A DNA stretch of 64,000 nucleotides from Streptomyces rimosus (GCF_008704655.1 NZ_CP023688.1:1240001-1304000); one strand, 5' to 3'; positions 25,898 through 34,222 are shown, numbered from the stretch's first letter. Notes: generated from the letters alone by a model not told the origin. A program made the numbers and translations.

Positions 25898-27175
25898 TCA
25901 CGCGCGGGCGTTGTGCAGCCCCTCGCGAGCTTCTTCCCAGGGCACGGGCGTGGCGATCAGCGCCCGCAGGCCCCGGACCTGGCGCGGCGGCACACCGATC
26001 GCCAGTACGCCGGTGGCCTGGCCGTCACTGCCGTAGAGGGCCACGGCCTTCCTGGCGTCCGGGTCCAGGACGGTCGTCTCGGACCGGTCGGCGCCGGACA
26101 GCACGCCGTACGCCTGGAGCTTCAGGCCGTACTGGTCGGACCAGAAGTACGGCACCGGTGTGAAGGGGCGGCGCTCGCGGCCCGCGGCGGGGGCCAGTGC
26201 CTCGTCCCCCGGCAGGGTCTCCTCCAGTTCGGCTAGGAGGTTGCGGGCGGCGGCCATGCCCTGCTCGGTGGCGTTCATCCGGTGCTCGACGCGCAGGTGG
26301 CGGCCGTGTACCGGGTGCTGCCAGCGGGCCACGTCACCGGCCGCGTAGACGCCGGGTGCGGCGGCGCAGTACGCGTCGCAGCGCAGTCCGTCGGTGGTGT
26401 CCAGGGCCGGGTCGCCGTGCAGCCAGCCGACGGCGGGCTCCGAGCCGATGGCGACGAGCACGGTGTCGGCGGGCAGGCGGGTGCCGTCGGCCAGCCGTAC
26501 GGCGCTCACGTGCCGCGCGGGCCCGTCCCCGTCCGCCTCGAAGCCGTCGACGGCCGCGGTGCGCAGCTGGACGCCGCGCTCCCGGTGCTCGGCCGCCAGC
26601 AGCTCGCCGATCTCCGTGCCGACCGTACGGGCCATCGGCAGCGCCTCGCGCCCGACGAGTGTGACCTCGTGACCCAGCTCGCGGGCCACGGCCGCGGCCT
26701 CGCAGCCCAGTACGCCGTTGCCGACGACGACCAGGCGATGGCCGGTACCGGACAGCCGTTCCTTGAGGGCGAGCGCGTCGTCCAGGGTGCGCAGCGTGTG
26801 CACGCCGTCGAGCCCGGCGGCCGCCGGGAGGGTGCGGGCCGCGACGCCGGTCGCGACGATCACGCCGTCGCAGGCCAGCCGCTCGCCACCGTCCAGGGTC
26901 AGGGTGCGGGTCGCGGTGTCCAGGCCGGTCGCCCGGGTGCCCAGGCGCAGGTCGAGGCCGAGCGCGTCGAGCTGTTCGGCGGCGCGCAGATGCAGCTTGT
27001 CGGGCTGCCAGGCGCCCTGAAGGAGCTGCTTGGACAGCGGCGGACGGTCGTACGGCGGGTGGGGCTCGTCGCCGACGAGGGTCAGGGTGCCGGTCCAGCC
27101 GAAGCGGCGCAGGGCCTCGGCGGCGGCGAGGCCCGCCGCCGAGGCGCCCACGACGGCGATGCGGCGGGGGCTCAC
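25898..27175 (-). CDS. NAD(P)H-ferredoxin reductase for P450
   Basis: A 425-residue FAD-dependent pyridine-nucleotide reductase of the putidaredoxin-reductase type. FAD is bound at VVGASAAGLAAAEALR (N-terminus), NAD(P)H at VVVGNGVLGCEAAAVA (about 150-165), and the second FAD motif is GVYAAGDVA near 290. PPYDRPPLSKQLL is also characteristic. It passes electrons from NAD(P)H to the adjacent ferredoxin. Start GTG 27175 overlaps the ferredoxin stop by 4 bases (GTGA), so synthesis is coupled. The C-terminal WSDQYGLKLQAYG domain matches the family. Confidence 0.92.
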   Translation of the reverse strand: MSPRRIAVVGASAAGLAAAEALRRFGWTGTLTLVGDEPHPPYDRPPLSKQLLQGAWQPDKLHLRAAEQLDALGLDLRLGTRATGLDTATRTLTLDGGERLACDGVIVATGVAARTLPAAAGLDGVHTLRTLDDALALKERLSGTGHRLVVVGNGVLGCEAAAVARELGHEVTLVGREALPMARTVGTEIGELLAAEHRERGVQLRTAAVDGFEADGDGPARHVSAVRLADGTRLPADTVLVAIGSEPAVGWLHGDPALDTTDGLRCDAYCAAAPGVYAAGDVARWQHPVHGRHLRVEHRMNATEQGMAAARNLLAELEETLPGDEALAPAAGRERRPFTPVPYFWSDQYGLKLQAYGVLSGADRSETTVLDPDARKAVALYGSDGQATGVLAIGVPPRQVRGLRALIATPVPWEEAREGLHNARA

Positions 27176-27366
27176 TCGTCCACCTTGATGACCGCGGCCG
27201 GACAGATGGCGGCGGCCTCGCGGACCGCGTCGTGCTGGTCGGCGGGCGGAGCGGCGTCCAGGAGGACGACGATGCCGTCCTCGTCCCGCTGGTCGAAGAC
27301 CTCGGGGGCGATCAGTACGCACTGGCCTGCGGCGCAGCACTTGTCGGCGTCGAGGGTGATGTTCAT
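27172..27366 (-). CDS. [3Fe-4S]-type ferredoxin
   Basis: A 64-residue ferredoxin. The cluster ligands appear as C10-x5-C16 (CCAAGQC) and CP near residue 55, the three-Cys pattern of the actinobacterial P450 ferredoxins that hold a [3Fe-4S] cluster; the usual fourth Cys position is Ala. The APEVFDQRDEDGIV block is typical. An extra Cys follows C10. It carries electrons from the overlapping reductase to the P450 encoded 44 bases upstream. The ATG at 27366 is preceded by AGGAGTCTCCTGCC. Confidence 0.93.
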   Translation of the reverse strand: MNITLDADKCCAAGQCVLIAPEVFDQRDEDGIVVLLDAAPPADQHDAVREAAAICPAAVIKVDE

Positions 27367-27410
27367 GGCAGGAGACTCCTGAGGAGGAAGGGGAACGGTC
27401 GGGCGGGGTG

Positions 27411-28640
27411 TCACCAGGTGACGGGCAGGGTGTGGCAGCCGTAGATCGCCATGTCGCTGCGGAACGGGATCTCGTCCACCGGGACCGCGGGCCGCATCTC
27501 CGGGAAGCGGCGCAGCAGGGTGCCGATGACGACCTGGAGCTCGACGCGGGCCAGGGCCTGGCCGAGGCACTGGTGGATGCCGTAGCCGAAGGCGACGTGG
27601 TGCTGGGCGTTGGGGCGGCAGACGTCGAGCGCGTCGGGGTCCGCGAAGACCTCCGGGTCGCGGTTGGCGGACGGTACGGCCACCACGACGCCCTCCCCGG
27701 CCCGGATCAGCTGCCCGCCGATCTCGATGTCCTCGGTGGCGGCGCGGCGCGGCCCGTTGCGGATGATGCTGTGGAAGCGCAGCAGTTCCTCGACGGCGCC
27801 GCGGATCAGGGCGGGTTCGGCGCGCAGCCGGTCCGCGGTCTCCCGGTCGCGCATCAGGGTCAGCGCGCTCAGGCCGATCATGTTGGCGGTGGTCTCGTGG
27901 CCCGCGATGAGCAGCAGGGCGGCGAAGGCGACCACGTCGTCGTGGGTGATCTCGCCCGGTACCTGCTGCTCGGCGATCAGGCGGCCGAGGATGTCGTCGC
28001 CGGGCGCGGCCTCCTTGGCGCTCACCAACTGGTGCAGGTAGGCGCGCAGTTCGGCCCGCGCGCTCTCCCGCTCCGCGTCGGTGACCGTACGGGACAGCAG
28101 GGTGCCGGTCAGCCGCTGGAACAGCTCGTGATCGTCGTACGGAACGCCGAGCAGCAGGCTGATGACGAGCGACGGCACCGGCAGGGCCAGCGCCTCGATG
28201 AGGTCCACGTCCTGGCCGGCGCGCTTCTCCATGGCGTCGCACAGTTCGTCGGTCAGGCGCTGGATCTCCGGGCGCATCGCCTCGACGCGCTTGACCATGA
28301 ACTCCCGGGTGACCATGCGGCGCAGCCGGGTGTGCTCGGGCGGGTCCATGCGGATGAAGCCGCGGTGTTCGGTGGTGGCGCCGCCGGTCATGCCGCTGAG
28401 CGGGTAGCCGGGGCGGGTGGTGTCGGAGCTGAAGCGGGTGTCGCCGAGGATGGCGCGGATGTCGGCGTAGCGGGTGGCGAGCCAGGCTTCGGTGCCGTCC
28501 GGCAGGGAGATCTTCGACAGCGGCGCCTCGGTGCGCAGCCGCGCGAACTCGGCGGGCGGGTCGAACGGGCAGCCCTGCGGCGGCTGCACGGGAAGCGCCG
28601 GTGCGGCGGCGGTGGCGGGGGAAGCGGGAGAGGGGGTCAT
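27411..28640 (-). CDS. Cytochrome P450, CYP105-like
   Basis: A 409-residue soluble P450. The haem Cys is C358 in FGYGIHQCLGQALAR, the I-helix carries AGHETT (246-251), and ExxR is E285-R288. GFIRMDPPEHTRLRRMV matches the CYP105 group, broad-specificity Streptomyces P450s. It is the first gene of a P450-ferredoxin-reductase operon, which is a complete redox chain. The ATG at 28640 has AAGGAG seven bases upstream. The substrate is not predictable; no biosynthetic genes for a natural product adjoin. Confidence 0.93.
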   Translation of the reverse strand: MTPSPASPATAAAPALPVQPPQGCPFDPPAEFARLRTEAPLSKISLPDGTEAWLATRYADIRAILGDTRFSSDTTRPGYPLSGMTGGATTEHRGFIRMDPPEHTRLRRMVTREFMVKRVEAMRPEIQRLTDELCDAMEKRAGQDVDLIEALALPVPSLVISLLLGVPYDDHELFQRLTGTLLSRTVTDAERESARAELRAYLHQLVSAKEAAPGDDILGRLIAEQQVPGEITHDDVVAFAALLLIAGHETTANMIGLSALTLMRDRETADRLRAEPALIRGAVEELLRFHSIIRNGPRRAATEDIEIGGQLIRAGEGVVVAVPSANRDPEVFADPDALDVCRPNAQHHVAFGYGIHQCLGQALARVELQVVIGTLLRRFPEMRPAVPVDEIPFRSDMAIYGCHTLPVTW

Positions 28641-28775
28641 GTCGCTCCTTGGGCACACGCGGGCAGGGGCGTGCGCCCGGTGTCGGACGTTCACCTAACG
28701 CCCGTAAACTTACACGCGTAACGCACGGATGCGACGGCCGGGGGTGGGGTGGGCAGACGGGCGCCGGGGGCCGGC

Positions 28776-28960
28776 TCAACACACCTTTCGATACGGCACC
28801 CGGTCCGCACGGGGCAGCGAACCCCCGGCCCGGCGGCACACCTCGGCGACAAGGGCGTCCAGTGCAATGCGGTACCTCGTCAGCGGGACGTGCTGACCGG
28901 CGGCGTACAGCGCCGAGCCGTCACGAGCGAAGGCGGGGGCCAGACGCCAAGACCTCCGGC
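28776..28960 (-). pseudogene. Orphan tail copy 2 of nSTAND-WD40 gene
   Basis: The distal copy of the WD40 tail. The minus-strand frame reads LAPAFARDGSALYAAGQH, then the VPLTRYRIA and EVCRRAGGS blocks, ending PYRKVC and a stop at 28776-28778. No ribosome site or separate N-terminus is evident, so it is either a relic or a silent cassette. Confidence 0.65.
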
Positions 28961-29145
28961 TCAGCACACCTTCCGATACGTCTCCCAGTCCGCGCGGAAC
29001 AGCGAACCCCCGGCCCGGCGGCACACCTCAGCGACGAGGGCGACCGACGCAATGCGATACCTCGTCAGCGGCACATGCTGACCGGCGGCGTACAGCCCTG
29101 TGCCGCCCCAGCCGAAGGCGAGGGCCAGACGCCAAGACCTCCGGC
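28961..29145 (-). pseudogene. Orphan tail copy 1 of nSTAND-WD40 gene
   Basis: The middle copy. The minus-strand frame reads LALAFGWGGTGLYAAGQH, the VPLTRYRIA and EVCRRAGGS blocks, and ends ETYRKVC with a stop at 28961-28963. Compared with the true gene end it lacks the six-residue insertion before YRKVC. It lies directly after the true stop. Confidence 0.65.
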
Positions 29146-32100
29146 TCAGCACACCTTCCGGTACGCCACTTCCGGGATGTACGTCTCCCAGTCCGCACGG
29201 GACAGCGAGCCACCGGCCCGGCGGCACACCTCGGCGACGAGGGCGTCCGGCGCGATGCGGTACCTCGTCAGCGGGACGTGCTGACCTGCGGCGTACAGTG
29301 CCGAGCCGTCACGGTTGAAGGTGAGGGAGAGGATCTTGTCGCCCGGTGTCGGGAGGGCGGAGCCGAGCGGCTGTTGGGAGGGCACGTCCCACAGTTGGAG
29401 GCTGCCGTAGGCGCCGGCCACGGCGAGTGTCCTGCCGTCCGGGGAGAAGGCCAGCGCCGAGATCGCCTCGTGCCGTGGCAGTTGCTTCTCGGTGAAGGCC
29501 GGCAGTCGGCCGAACCGCCGCTCGACGCCGCCGTCCCACAGCGCGACGTGGCCCGTCTCCTCCCCCACCGCGAAGGCGTTCCCGGCCGGGCTGAACGCGT
29601 ACGCCGTGTCCTGCCGGGTGAGCCGGCGCGGCGCCACGGTCCCCGCGGGCAGCCGGACGATCTCGCCTCTGACGACGAGCAGCCGCCCGTCGGGGCGGAC
29701 GGTCATGGGCGAACCGCCGGAGACGCTCACGGACTTCTCGCGCTGCCCGCCGCCGATGTCCCACATCTGGACGGAGCGGACCGACGACGTGATCAGCCGG
29801 GAGCCGTCCGGGCTGAGGACGGCGCCCTCGGTGGGGCTGTTGTCCTGGCCTCCGGGGACGGCGGTGAGGTCGCGGTGTCCGGGTACGTCCCGTACCGCGA
29901 CCCGGCCGGCCACCAGGTGTCCGTCCTCGGCGTAGTCGCCGCTGACGCCGTACGCCAGCCGCGTGCCGTCGGCACTGAAGGACAGCAGCTCGTCCGGCTC
30001 GATCCGCAACTGGCCCTCACGGCTCGGCGTTTGGGGCGGCAGCCGCATGCCGGGCGGCCGGTCCACGATCGCGCCGGACCGGGTGCCACGCGTCTCGAAC
30101 CGGGCCGTGGGGCCCTGGGACCACACCAGGCCCAGCAGGCGGGCGTCCGGGCTGAACGCCGCGTTCTGCGCTGCCGCCGGGGCCCACCGGGAGGTGACCG
30201 CGGCGCCGAGGTCGAGGGTGCGCATCTGGTTCGCGGCCAGGTAGCGCAGCGTGCCGCCGTCGAGAACGATCTCGGCCGGCCCGTCGGCGGTCATGGCACC
30301 CCGGAACACCGGGTGGTCCGGCTGGTCGGCACGCCACACCAGGATCTCCCCGGGGGTCCGACCGACGAGGAACCGCCCGTCCCGGCTGAACCCGATGGCC
30401 CCCAGCGGGGACTGGGCGATCTTCGGCAGCTCCCGTCCCGTCGTCAGGTCCCACCGGCGCACGCCGTCGCGGGTGACCAGCGCGAAGATCCGGCTGTCGG
30501 GGCTGAAGCGGGCGTTCAGGGGGCTGCACGGGTCACCCGCGCCCTCCCCCGCCCACGGCGCGGGCACCCGCTTCCGCCGCGGTATGTCCCACAGCTCGAT
30601 CTCACCGCGCGGGGAGCACACCGCCAGCAGCCGGTCGTCGGGGCTGACGGTCGCGACGCTCTCCCGGCTGCGCCGCGGTGCCGCCGGGCGCTCGAAGACG
30701 AGGCGCTGCTCCCGGGTGTCCCACACCTGGACGGTGCGCGTGGTCTGCATCGTCAGATGGGCGCCACTGGGGCTGAACTCGACGCTCGCCTGTTCCCTGG
30801 TCTCCAGGGGCCGGCCGACCATGCGCCGCGCGGCGATGTCCCACAGGGCCAGACCGCGGTCCGGGAGCTGGAAGAGCACCAGCCGCGCGTCCGGGCTGAC
30901 GGCGATCGCCGCCATGACCCGCTCGCCGGGCCCCGGGACCGTGCTGATCCTGCGGCGGGTGCGCACGTCCCAGGTGGCGATGTGGCCGGGGGCCGCGGTG
31001 ACCACGGTGCGCCCGTCGCCGCTGAGATACGCCAGGGCGTCGCGGTCGGCCACGTCGAAGCTGTCGGCGAGGGGCTGGGCCCAGGCGCCGGTGAGGGCCG
31101 ACCGGGTCTCGGCGGTTTCGGCGATCTTCCACGCGGCGACGGACAGCTGGCGCGCCTTGGCCGGCTCGTAGGCGCGCAGGCTCTCCGCCACCGCCGCGAT
31201 CCGGCGCGCCGCGGCCTGCACCTGCCGCGCCCGGCCGGCCCGGCTCTGCTGCCAGGCCAGTACGCCGGCCACCAGCGTCAGCGTCACCAGGACGGCCACC
31301 GCGCCGACGACGCCCTTGCGGCGCCGGGCCTCGCGGCGCCGGGCGGCGGCACCGGCGGTGAGGAAGTCCCGCTCCGAGGCGGTCAGGTCGGCCGGGTCGG
31401 CGAAGGCTTCCTGAGCCGCGGTCAGCTGCGTGCCCCGGTACAGCGCGCCCGCGTCCCGGCCCAGCCGCTCCCAGGTGCGGGCCGCCTCCGTCAGCTGCCG
31501 GTGCAGCCGCAGCCGGTCGCGGTCGGCGTCCACCCAGGACCGCAGGCGCGGCCAGGCGGTGATCAGCGCCTCGTGCGCCAGGTCGACGGTGTCCTCGTCC
31601 AGGGTGATCAGGCGGGCCCTGGCGAGGCGTTCGAGGACGACGGTGATGCCCGGCGAGGTCGCCGCGTCCAGTTCGGCGCGGTCGGCGGGCCGCCGGGTGT
31701 CGTGCGCGCCCTCGCCGGGCGTGACCAGCCGCAGCAGCGCCCAGCGGGCGAGCCGGGCCTGTTCGGGGGAGAGCTGGGTGTACAGGGTCTCGGCGGTCCG
31801 GGCGATGGCGCCCCGTACGCCGCCGACGGCCTCGTACACCTCCAGGGCCAGTGTCCGGCCGCGGCGGTGGCGCCAGGTCTCCAGCAGGGCGTGGGAGAGC
31901 AGCGGCAGGCCGCCGGGCTGGTCGACGGTCTCCTCGATGAGCCGGTCGGTCAGCGCGCGCTCGACGATCAGGCCGTGCGCCGCCGCGGGTTTGACGATGG
32001 CTTCGCGCAGCTCGGCGGGGCTCATGGGGGTGACCGGCACGCTGGTGTGGCGCAGCGCCTCGGCCAGGGTGCGGTGCTGGAGGCAGTGGCCGTAGAAGTC

Positions 32101-32823
32101 GGCCCGCAGGCCCAGCACCACGCGCAGCCGGCGCGCGGGGTCCTGGGCGTCGAGCAGCAGGTCGAGGAACCGGGTGCGCTCGGCCGGGTCGCGGCAGAGG
32201 GTGAACACCTCCTCGAACTGGTCGATGACCAGCCAGGTGTCGCCGGGCCCATCGGCCGCTTCGAACAGCTGCCGGTGGGTGGCGGACGGCCGGGCGCCGG
32301 GGGTGAACGTCCGGATGGCGGCGGGACGCGGGCCGTCGTCGGGAGCGTGCTGGAGGCGCGGGATGAGCCCGGCGCGCAGCAGGGAGGACTTGCCGCTGCC
32401 GGACGGGCCCACGACGGCCACCAGCCGGTGTCCGCCCGTCAGGCGCAGCAGGTCCTCGGTGAGGCGGTCGCGCCCGAAGAACTTCTCCCGGTCGCCGGGC
32501 TCGTAGCGGGCCAGTCCCTGGTAGGGGCGGTCCGTGTCGCCCTGTGCCGTACGGACGAAGGTCTCCTCGGCGAGGCGGTGCCAGCGCGCCGACCACTCCT
32601 CCACGTCACCGCCGCACGCCTCCACATACGCCCGGGTCACCGCGAGCGAGGGCAGCTGTTCGCCGGAGGCCGCCCGGGACAGCGTCGCCACCGAGTAGGG
32701 CACGCGCCTGGCCATGTCCCGGTAGGTGAGCGGACCGGCCTTGCGGCGCAGCTCCCGCAGGTCGACGGCGAACCGTTCCACGGGCCCCGCGTCCGGATCC
32801 AGCGGCCTCTCCTTGCGCCCCAT
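29146..32823 (-). CDS. HTH-nSTAND NTPase-WD40 repeat protein
   Basis: A 1225-residue signalling ATPase. The N-terminal Xre-like HTH spans about 15-75 (TYRDMARRVPYSVATLSRAASGE). The nSTAND NTPase has a P-loop GPSGSGKSSLL (139-149) and Walker B WLVIDQFEE (197-205), followed by a winged-helix/arm region. One hydrophobic segment near 510-532 (GVVGAVAVLVTLTLVAGVLAW) may cross the membrane. About 13-14 WD40-like blades fill the rest, many with FSPDGR/LW motifs. Such proteins are thought to sense a ligand or partner with the propeller and oligomerise on ATP; some STAND proteins act in phage defence. ATG 32823 has GGAGGG upstream. The function is unproven. Confidence 0.87.
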   Translation of the reverse strand: MGRKERPLDPDAGPVERFAVDLRELRRKAGPLTYRDMARRVPYSVATLSRAASGEQLPSLAVTRAYVEACGGDVEEWSARWHRLAEETFVRTAQGDTDRPYQGLARYEPGDREKFFGRDRLTEDLLRLTGGHRLVAVVGPSGSGKSSLLRAGLIPRLQHAPDDGPRPAAIRTFTPGARPSATHRQLFEAADGPGDTWLVIDQFEEVFTLCRDPAERTRFLDLLLDAQDPARRLRVVLGLRADFYGHCLQHRTLAEALRHTSVPVTPMSPAELREAIVKPAAAHGLIVERALTDRLIEETVDQPGGLPLLSHALLETWRHRRGRTLALEVYEAVGGVRGAIARTAETLYTQLSPEQARLARWALLRLVTPGEGAHDTRRPADRAELDAATSPGITVVLERLARARLITLDEDTVDLAHEALITAWPRLRSWVDADRDRLRLHRQLTEAARTWERLGRDAGALYRGTQLTAAQEAFADPADLTASERDFLTAGAAARRREARRRKGVVGAVAVLVTLTLVAGVLAWQQSRAGRARQVQAAARRIAAVAESLRAYEPAKARQLSVAAWKIAETAETRSALTGAWAQPLADSFDVADRDALAYLSGDGRTVVTAAPGHIATWDVRTRRRISTVPGPGERVMAAIAVSPDARLVLFQLPDRGLALWDIAARRMVGRPLETREQASVEFSPSGAHLTMQTTRTVQVWDTREQRLVFERPAAPRRSRESVATVSPDDRLLAVCSPRGEIELWDIPRRKRVPAPWAGEGAGDPCSPLNARFSPDSRIFALVTRDGVRRWDLTTGRELPKIAQSPLGAIGFSRDGRFLVGRTPGEILVWRADQPDHPVFRGAMTADGPAEIVLDGGTLRYLAANQMRTLDLGAAVTSRWAPAAAQNAAFSPDARLLGLVWSQGPTARFETRGTRSGAIVDRPPGMRLPPQTPSREGQLRIEPDELLSFSADGTRLAYGVSGDYAEDGHLVAGRVAVRDVPGHRDLTAVPGGQDNSPTEGAVLSPDGSRLITSSVRSVQMWDIGGGQREKSVSVSGGSPMTVRPDGRLLVVRGEIVRLPAGTVAPRRLTRQDTAYAFSPAGNAFAVGEETGHVALWDGGVERRFGRLPAFTEKQLPRHEAISALAFSPDGRTLAVAGAYGSLQLWDVPSQQPLGSALPTPGDKILSLTFNRDGSALYAAGQHVPLTRYRIAPDALVAEVCRRAGGSLSRADWETYIPEVAYRKVC

Positions 32824-32942
32824 CCGGCCCTCCCGCCCGCACGCCCGCACCCCCCGGCGGCCGTCACGTTAGGCAGCCCGCGCAGCGTCCGGCAAGGGAC
32901 TTCCCCGCCGAACCTGCGGCACCGTACGGGCGGGACGCGCCG

Positions 32943-34055
32943 TCAGCGGTGGCCGTTCATGGCGCGGCGCACCTCGTCGAGGGTGGCGTCGGCGATCGCG
33001 TTGGCGCGCGCCTCGCCCTCCCGCAGCACCTGGCGGACGTACCCGAGGTCCCGGGCGTACGCGGCCCGGCGGGCGCGGATCGGCGCGAGGTGCTCGTTGA
33101 CCGCCTCGGTGACGCGCTTCTTCAGCGCGCCGGCGCCCGCCGGGCCGATCTCGTCGGCGACCTGCCGCGGGTCGCGGTCCTCGCAGAGGGCGGCCAGCAG
33201 GACGAGAGAGGACACCTCGGGGCGGGCGTCCGGGTCGTAGGTGATGTGCCGCTCGGAGTCGGTCTTGGCGCCCTTGATCAGCCGGGCCGTCTCGTCGGCA
33301 TCGGCGGCCAGCGCGATGGCGTTGCCGCGGCTCTTGCTCATCTTCGTCCCGTCGGTGCCGAGCAGCAGCGGCGCGGACGACAGCAGGGCCTCCGGCTCGG
33401 GGAAGACGGCGGCCTCCTTGCCGTAGCGGTCGTTGAAGCGGCGGGCGACGGTCCGGGTGATCTCCAGGTGGGGCAGCTGGTCCTGGCCGACGGGGACGAG
33501 GTTCGCCTTGCAGAAGAGGATGTCGGCGGCCTGGTGGACGGGGTAGGTGAACATCAGGCCGCTGACGGCGGACTGCCGCGAGTGGGCGATCTCGTCCTTG
33601 ACGGTGGGGTTGCGGTTCAGTTCGGCGACCGAGACCAGGCTGAGGAACGGCAGCAGCAGCTGGTTCAGCGCGGGCACCGCGCTGTGCGTGAAGACGGTGG
33701 CCCGGGCCGGGTCGATGCCGGCGGCGAGGTGGTCCAGGGCCAGATCCTCGACGTGTCGGGGCAGCTGGTCGGCCACGTCCCGGTCGGTCAGCACCTGGTA
33801 GTCGGCGATCAGCACCATCATCTCGACGCCGAGGTCCTGGAGGCGGACCCGGTTGTGGAGGGTGCCGAAGTAGTGGCCGAGGTGCAGCCGGCCGGTCGGG
33901 CGGTCCCCGGTCAGCACCCGGAAGCGTCCGGGGTCGTCGCGGATCAGTTTCTCCAGCTCCGCGCTGCGGGTCCGGGCGGCGGAGGTGCCGAGCGCGTCGG
34001 CGGGGGCGGCGTCCGTGCGGACGGTGTTCGCGGTGGCGTACGGCGTACGGTTCAC
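32943..34055 (-). CDS. trpS: Auxiliary tryptophanyl-tRNA synthetase
   Basis: A 370-residue class Ic aminoacyl-tRNA synthetase that charges tRNA-Trp. The HIGH-like motif is GRLHLGHYFGT (about 56-66) and the KMSKS loop is GTDGTKMSKSRGN. The N-terminal 40 residues are a low-complexity extension. The start GTG 34055 has AGGAG seven bases upstream. The leader contains a 13-codon peptide gene with two adjacent Trp codons and alternative hairpins, the arrangement known for the inducible, indolmycin-resistant TrpRS of Streptomyces. So this is probably the second, antibiotic-tolerant TrpRS rather than the housekeeping one. Resistance itself cannot be read from sequence. Confidence 0.93.
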   Translation of the reverse strand: MNRTPYATANTVRTDAAPADALGTSAARTRSAELEKLIRDDPGRFRVLTGDRPTGRLHLGHYFGTLHNRVRLQDLGVEMMVLIADYQVLTDRDVADQLPRHVEDLALDHLAAGIDPARATVFTHSAVPALNQLLLPFLSLVSVAELNRNPTVKDEIAHSRQSAVSGLMFTYPVHQAADILFCKANLVPVGQDQLPHLEITRTVARRFNDRYGKEAAVFPEPEALLSSAPLLLGTDGTKMSKSRGNAIALAADADETARLIKGAKTDSERHITYDPDARPEVSSLVLLAALCEDRDPRQVADEIGPAGAGALKKRVTEAVNEHLAPIRARRAAYARDLGYVRQVLREGEARANAIADATLDEVRRAMNGHR

Positions 34056-34122
34056 GGTTTCTCCTGGTGGGTGAGTGCCGCCGGCAGGACGGCAGATGCA
34101 CCCCGGTCCAGGGAACGCGGAA

Positions 34123-34144
34123 GGGCCGTCCATCCGAACGGCCC
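34123..34144 (-). terminator. Attenuator terminator in trpS leader
   Basis: GGGCCGT (34123-34129) pairs with ACGGCCC (34138-34144), an exact 7-bp stem with an 8-base loop, between the leader peptide and trpS. On the minus strand TTCC follows. Its promoter-proximal arm can instead pair with GCGGCC in the preceding hairpin (near 34159-34165), giving a mutually exclusive antiterminator. Confidence 0.75.
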
Positions 34145-34154
34145 GGTCATGCTG

Positions 34155-34184
34155 AGTAGTGGCCGCTCCTAAGGGGAGCGCCAC
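34155..34184 (-). promoter_or_regulatory. Attenuator pause hairpin overlapping Trp codons
   Basis: On the minus strand GTGGCGCTCC and GGAGCGGCCAC pair with a single bulge around a CCTTA loop. The 5' arm contains the end of the leader peptide, including the second Trp codon. A ribosome stalled at the Trp codons would open this hairpin and free its 3' arm to pair with the GGCCG of the downstream terminator stem. This is the textbook 1:2, 2:3, 3:4 attenuator layout. Confidence 0.75.
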
Positions 34185-34210
34185 CAGGTCAGACACGACG
34201 GACAATGCAT
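34169..34210 (-). CDS. trpS leader peptide with tandem Trp codons
   Basis: A 13-residue leader peptide, MHCPSCLTWWRSP, read from ATG 34208-34210 to TAG 34169-34171. Residues 9 and 10 are consecutive Trp codons, in a genome where Trp is rare. TACAGT (complement of 34217-34222), a good -10 hexamer, ends six bases before the ATG, so the transcript is probably leaderless. Stalling on uncharged tRNA-Trp would favour the antiterminator and allow trpS transcription, so the peptide senses Trp-tRNA supply. Confidence 0.85.
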   Translation of the reverse strand: MHCPSCLTWWRSP

Positions 34211-34216
34211 GGGACA

Positions 34217-34222
34217 ACTGTA
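34217..34222 (-). promoter_or_regulatory. Candidate -10 element of trpS leader
   Basis: Minus-strand TACAGT, six bases before the leader-peptide ATG. Spacing puts the transcription start at or next to the ATG. No good TTGACA-like -35 element is seen at the usual distance. Confidence 0.5.

Larger units (their letters stand above)
28776..29330. repeat. Three tandem copies of a 185-bp WD40-tail unit
   Basis: Units begin at 28776, 28961 and 29146, exactly 185 bases apart. Each starts with the complement of a stop codon (tca) and reads, on the minus strand, as the last WD40 strand plus the C-terminal tail LYAAGQHVPLTRYRI...EVCRRAGGSL...YRKVC. The unit at 29146 is the real 3' end of the nSTAND-WD40 gene; it carries an 18-base insertion relative to the others. 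The two downstream units lack the rest of the gene and differ from each other at 26 of 185 positions by my count, without gaps. Since 185 is not a multiple of three, successive units lie in different frames. Confidence 0.85.

Noticed and set aside
25898..28640. Natural-product biosynthetic cluster around the P450 operon
   Set aside because: No polyketide, peptide, terpene or tailoring genes adjoin; the operon stands alone.
29278..33240. 1320-codon plus-strand frame antisense to the nSTAND-WD40 gene
   Set aside because: The nSTAND, HTH and WD40 motifs are all on the minus strand; the plus-strand frame has no family features.
34056..34217. N-terminal extension of TrpRS reading through the leader
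   Set aside because: It would add residues unlike any TrpRS, and the leader instead encodes the WW peptide and attenuator; the ribosome site supports GTG 34055.
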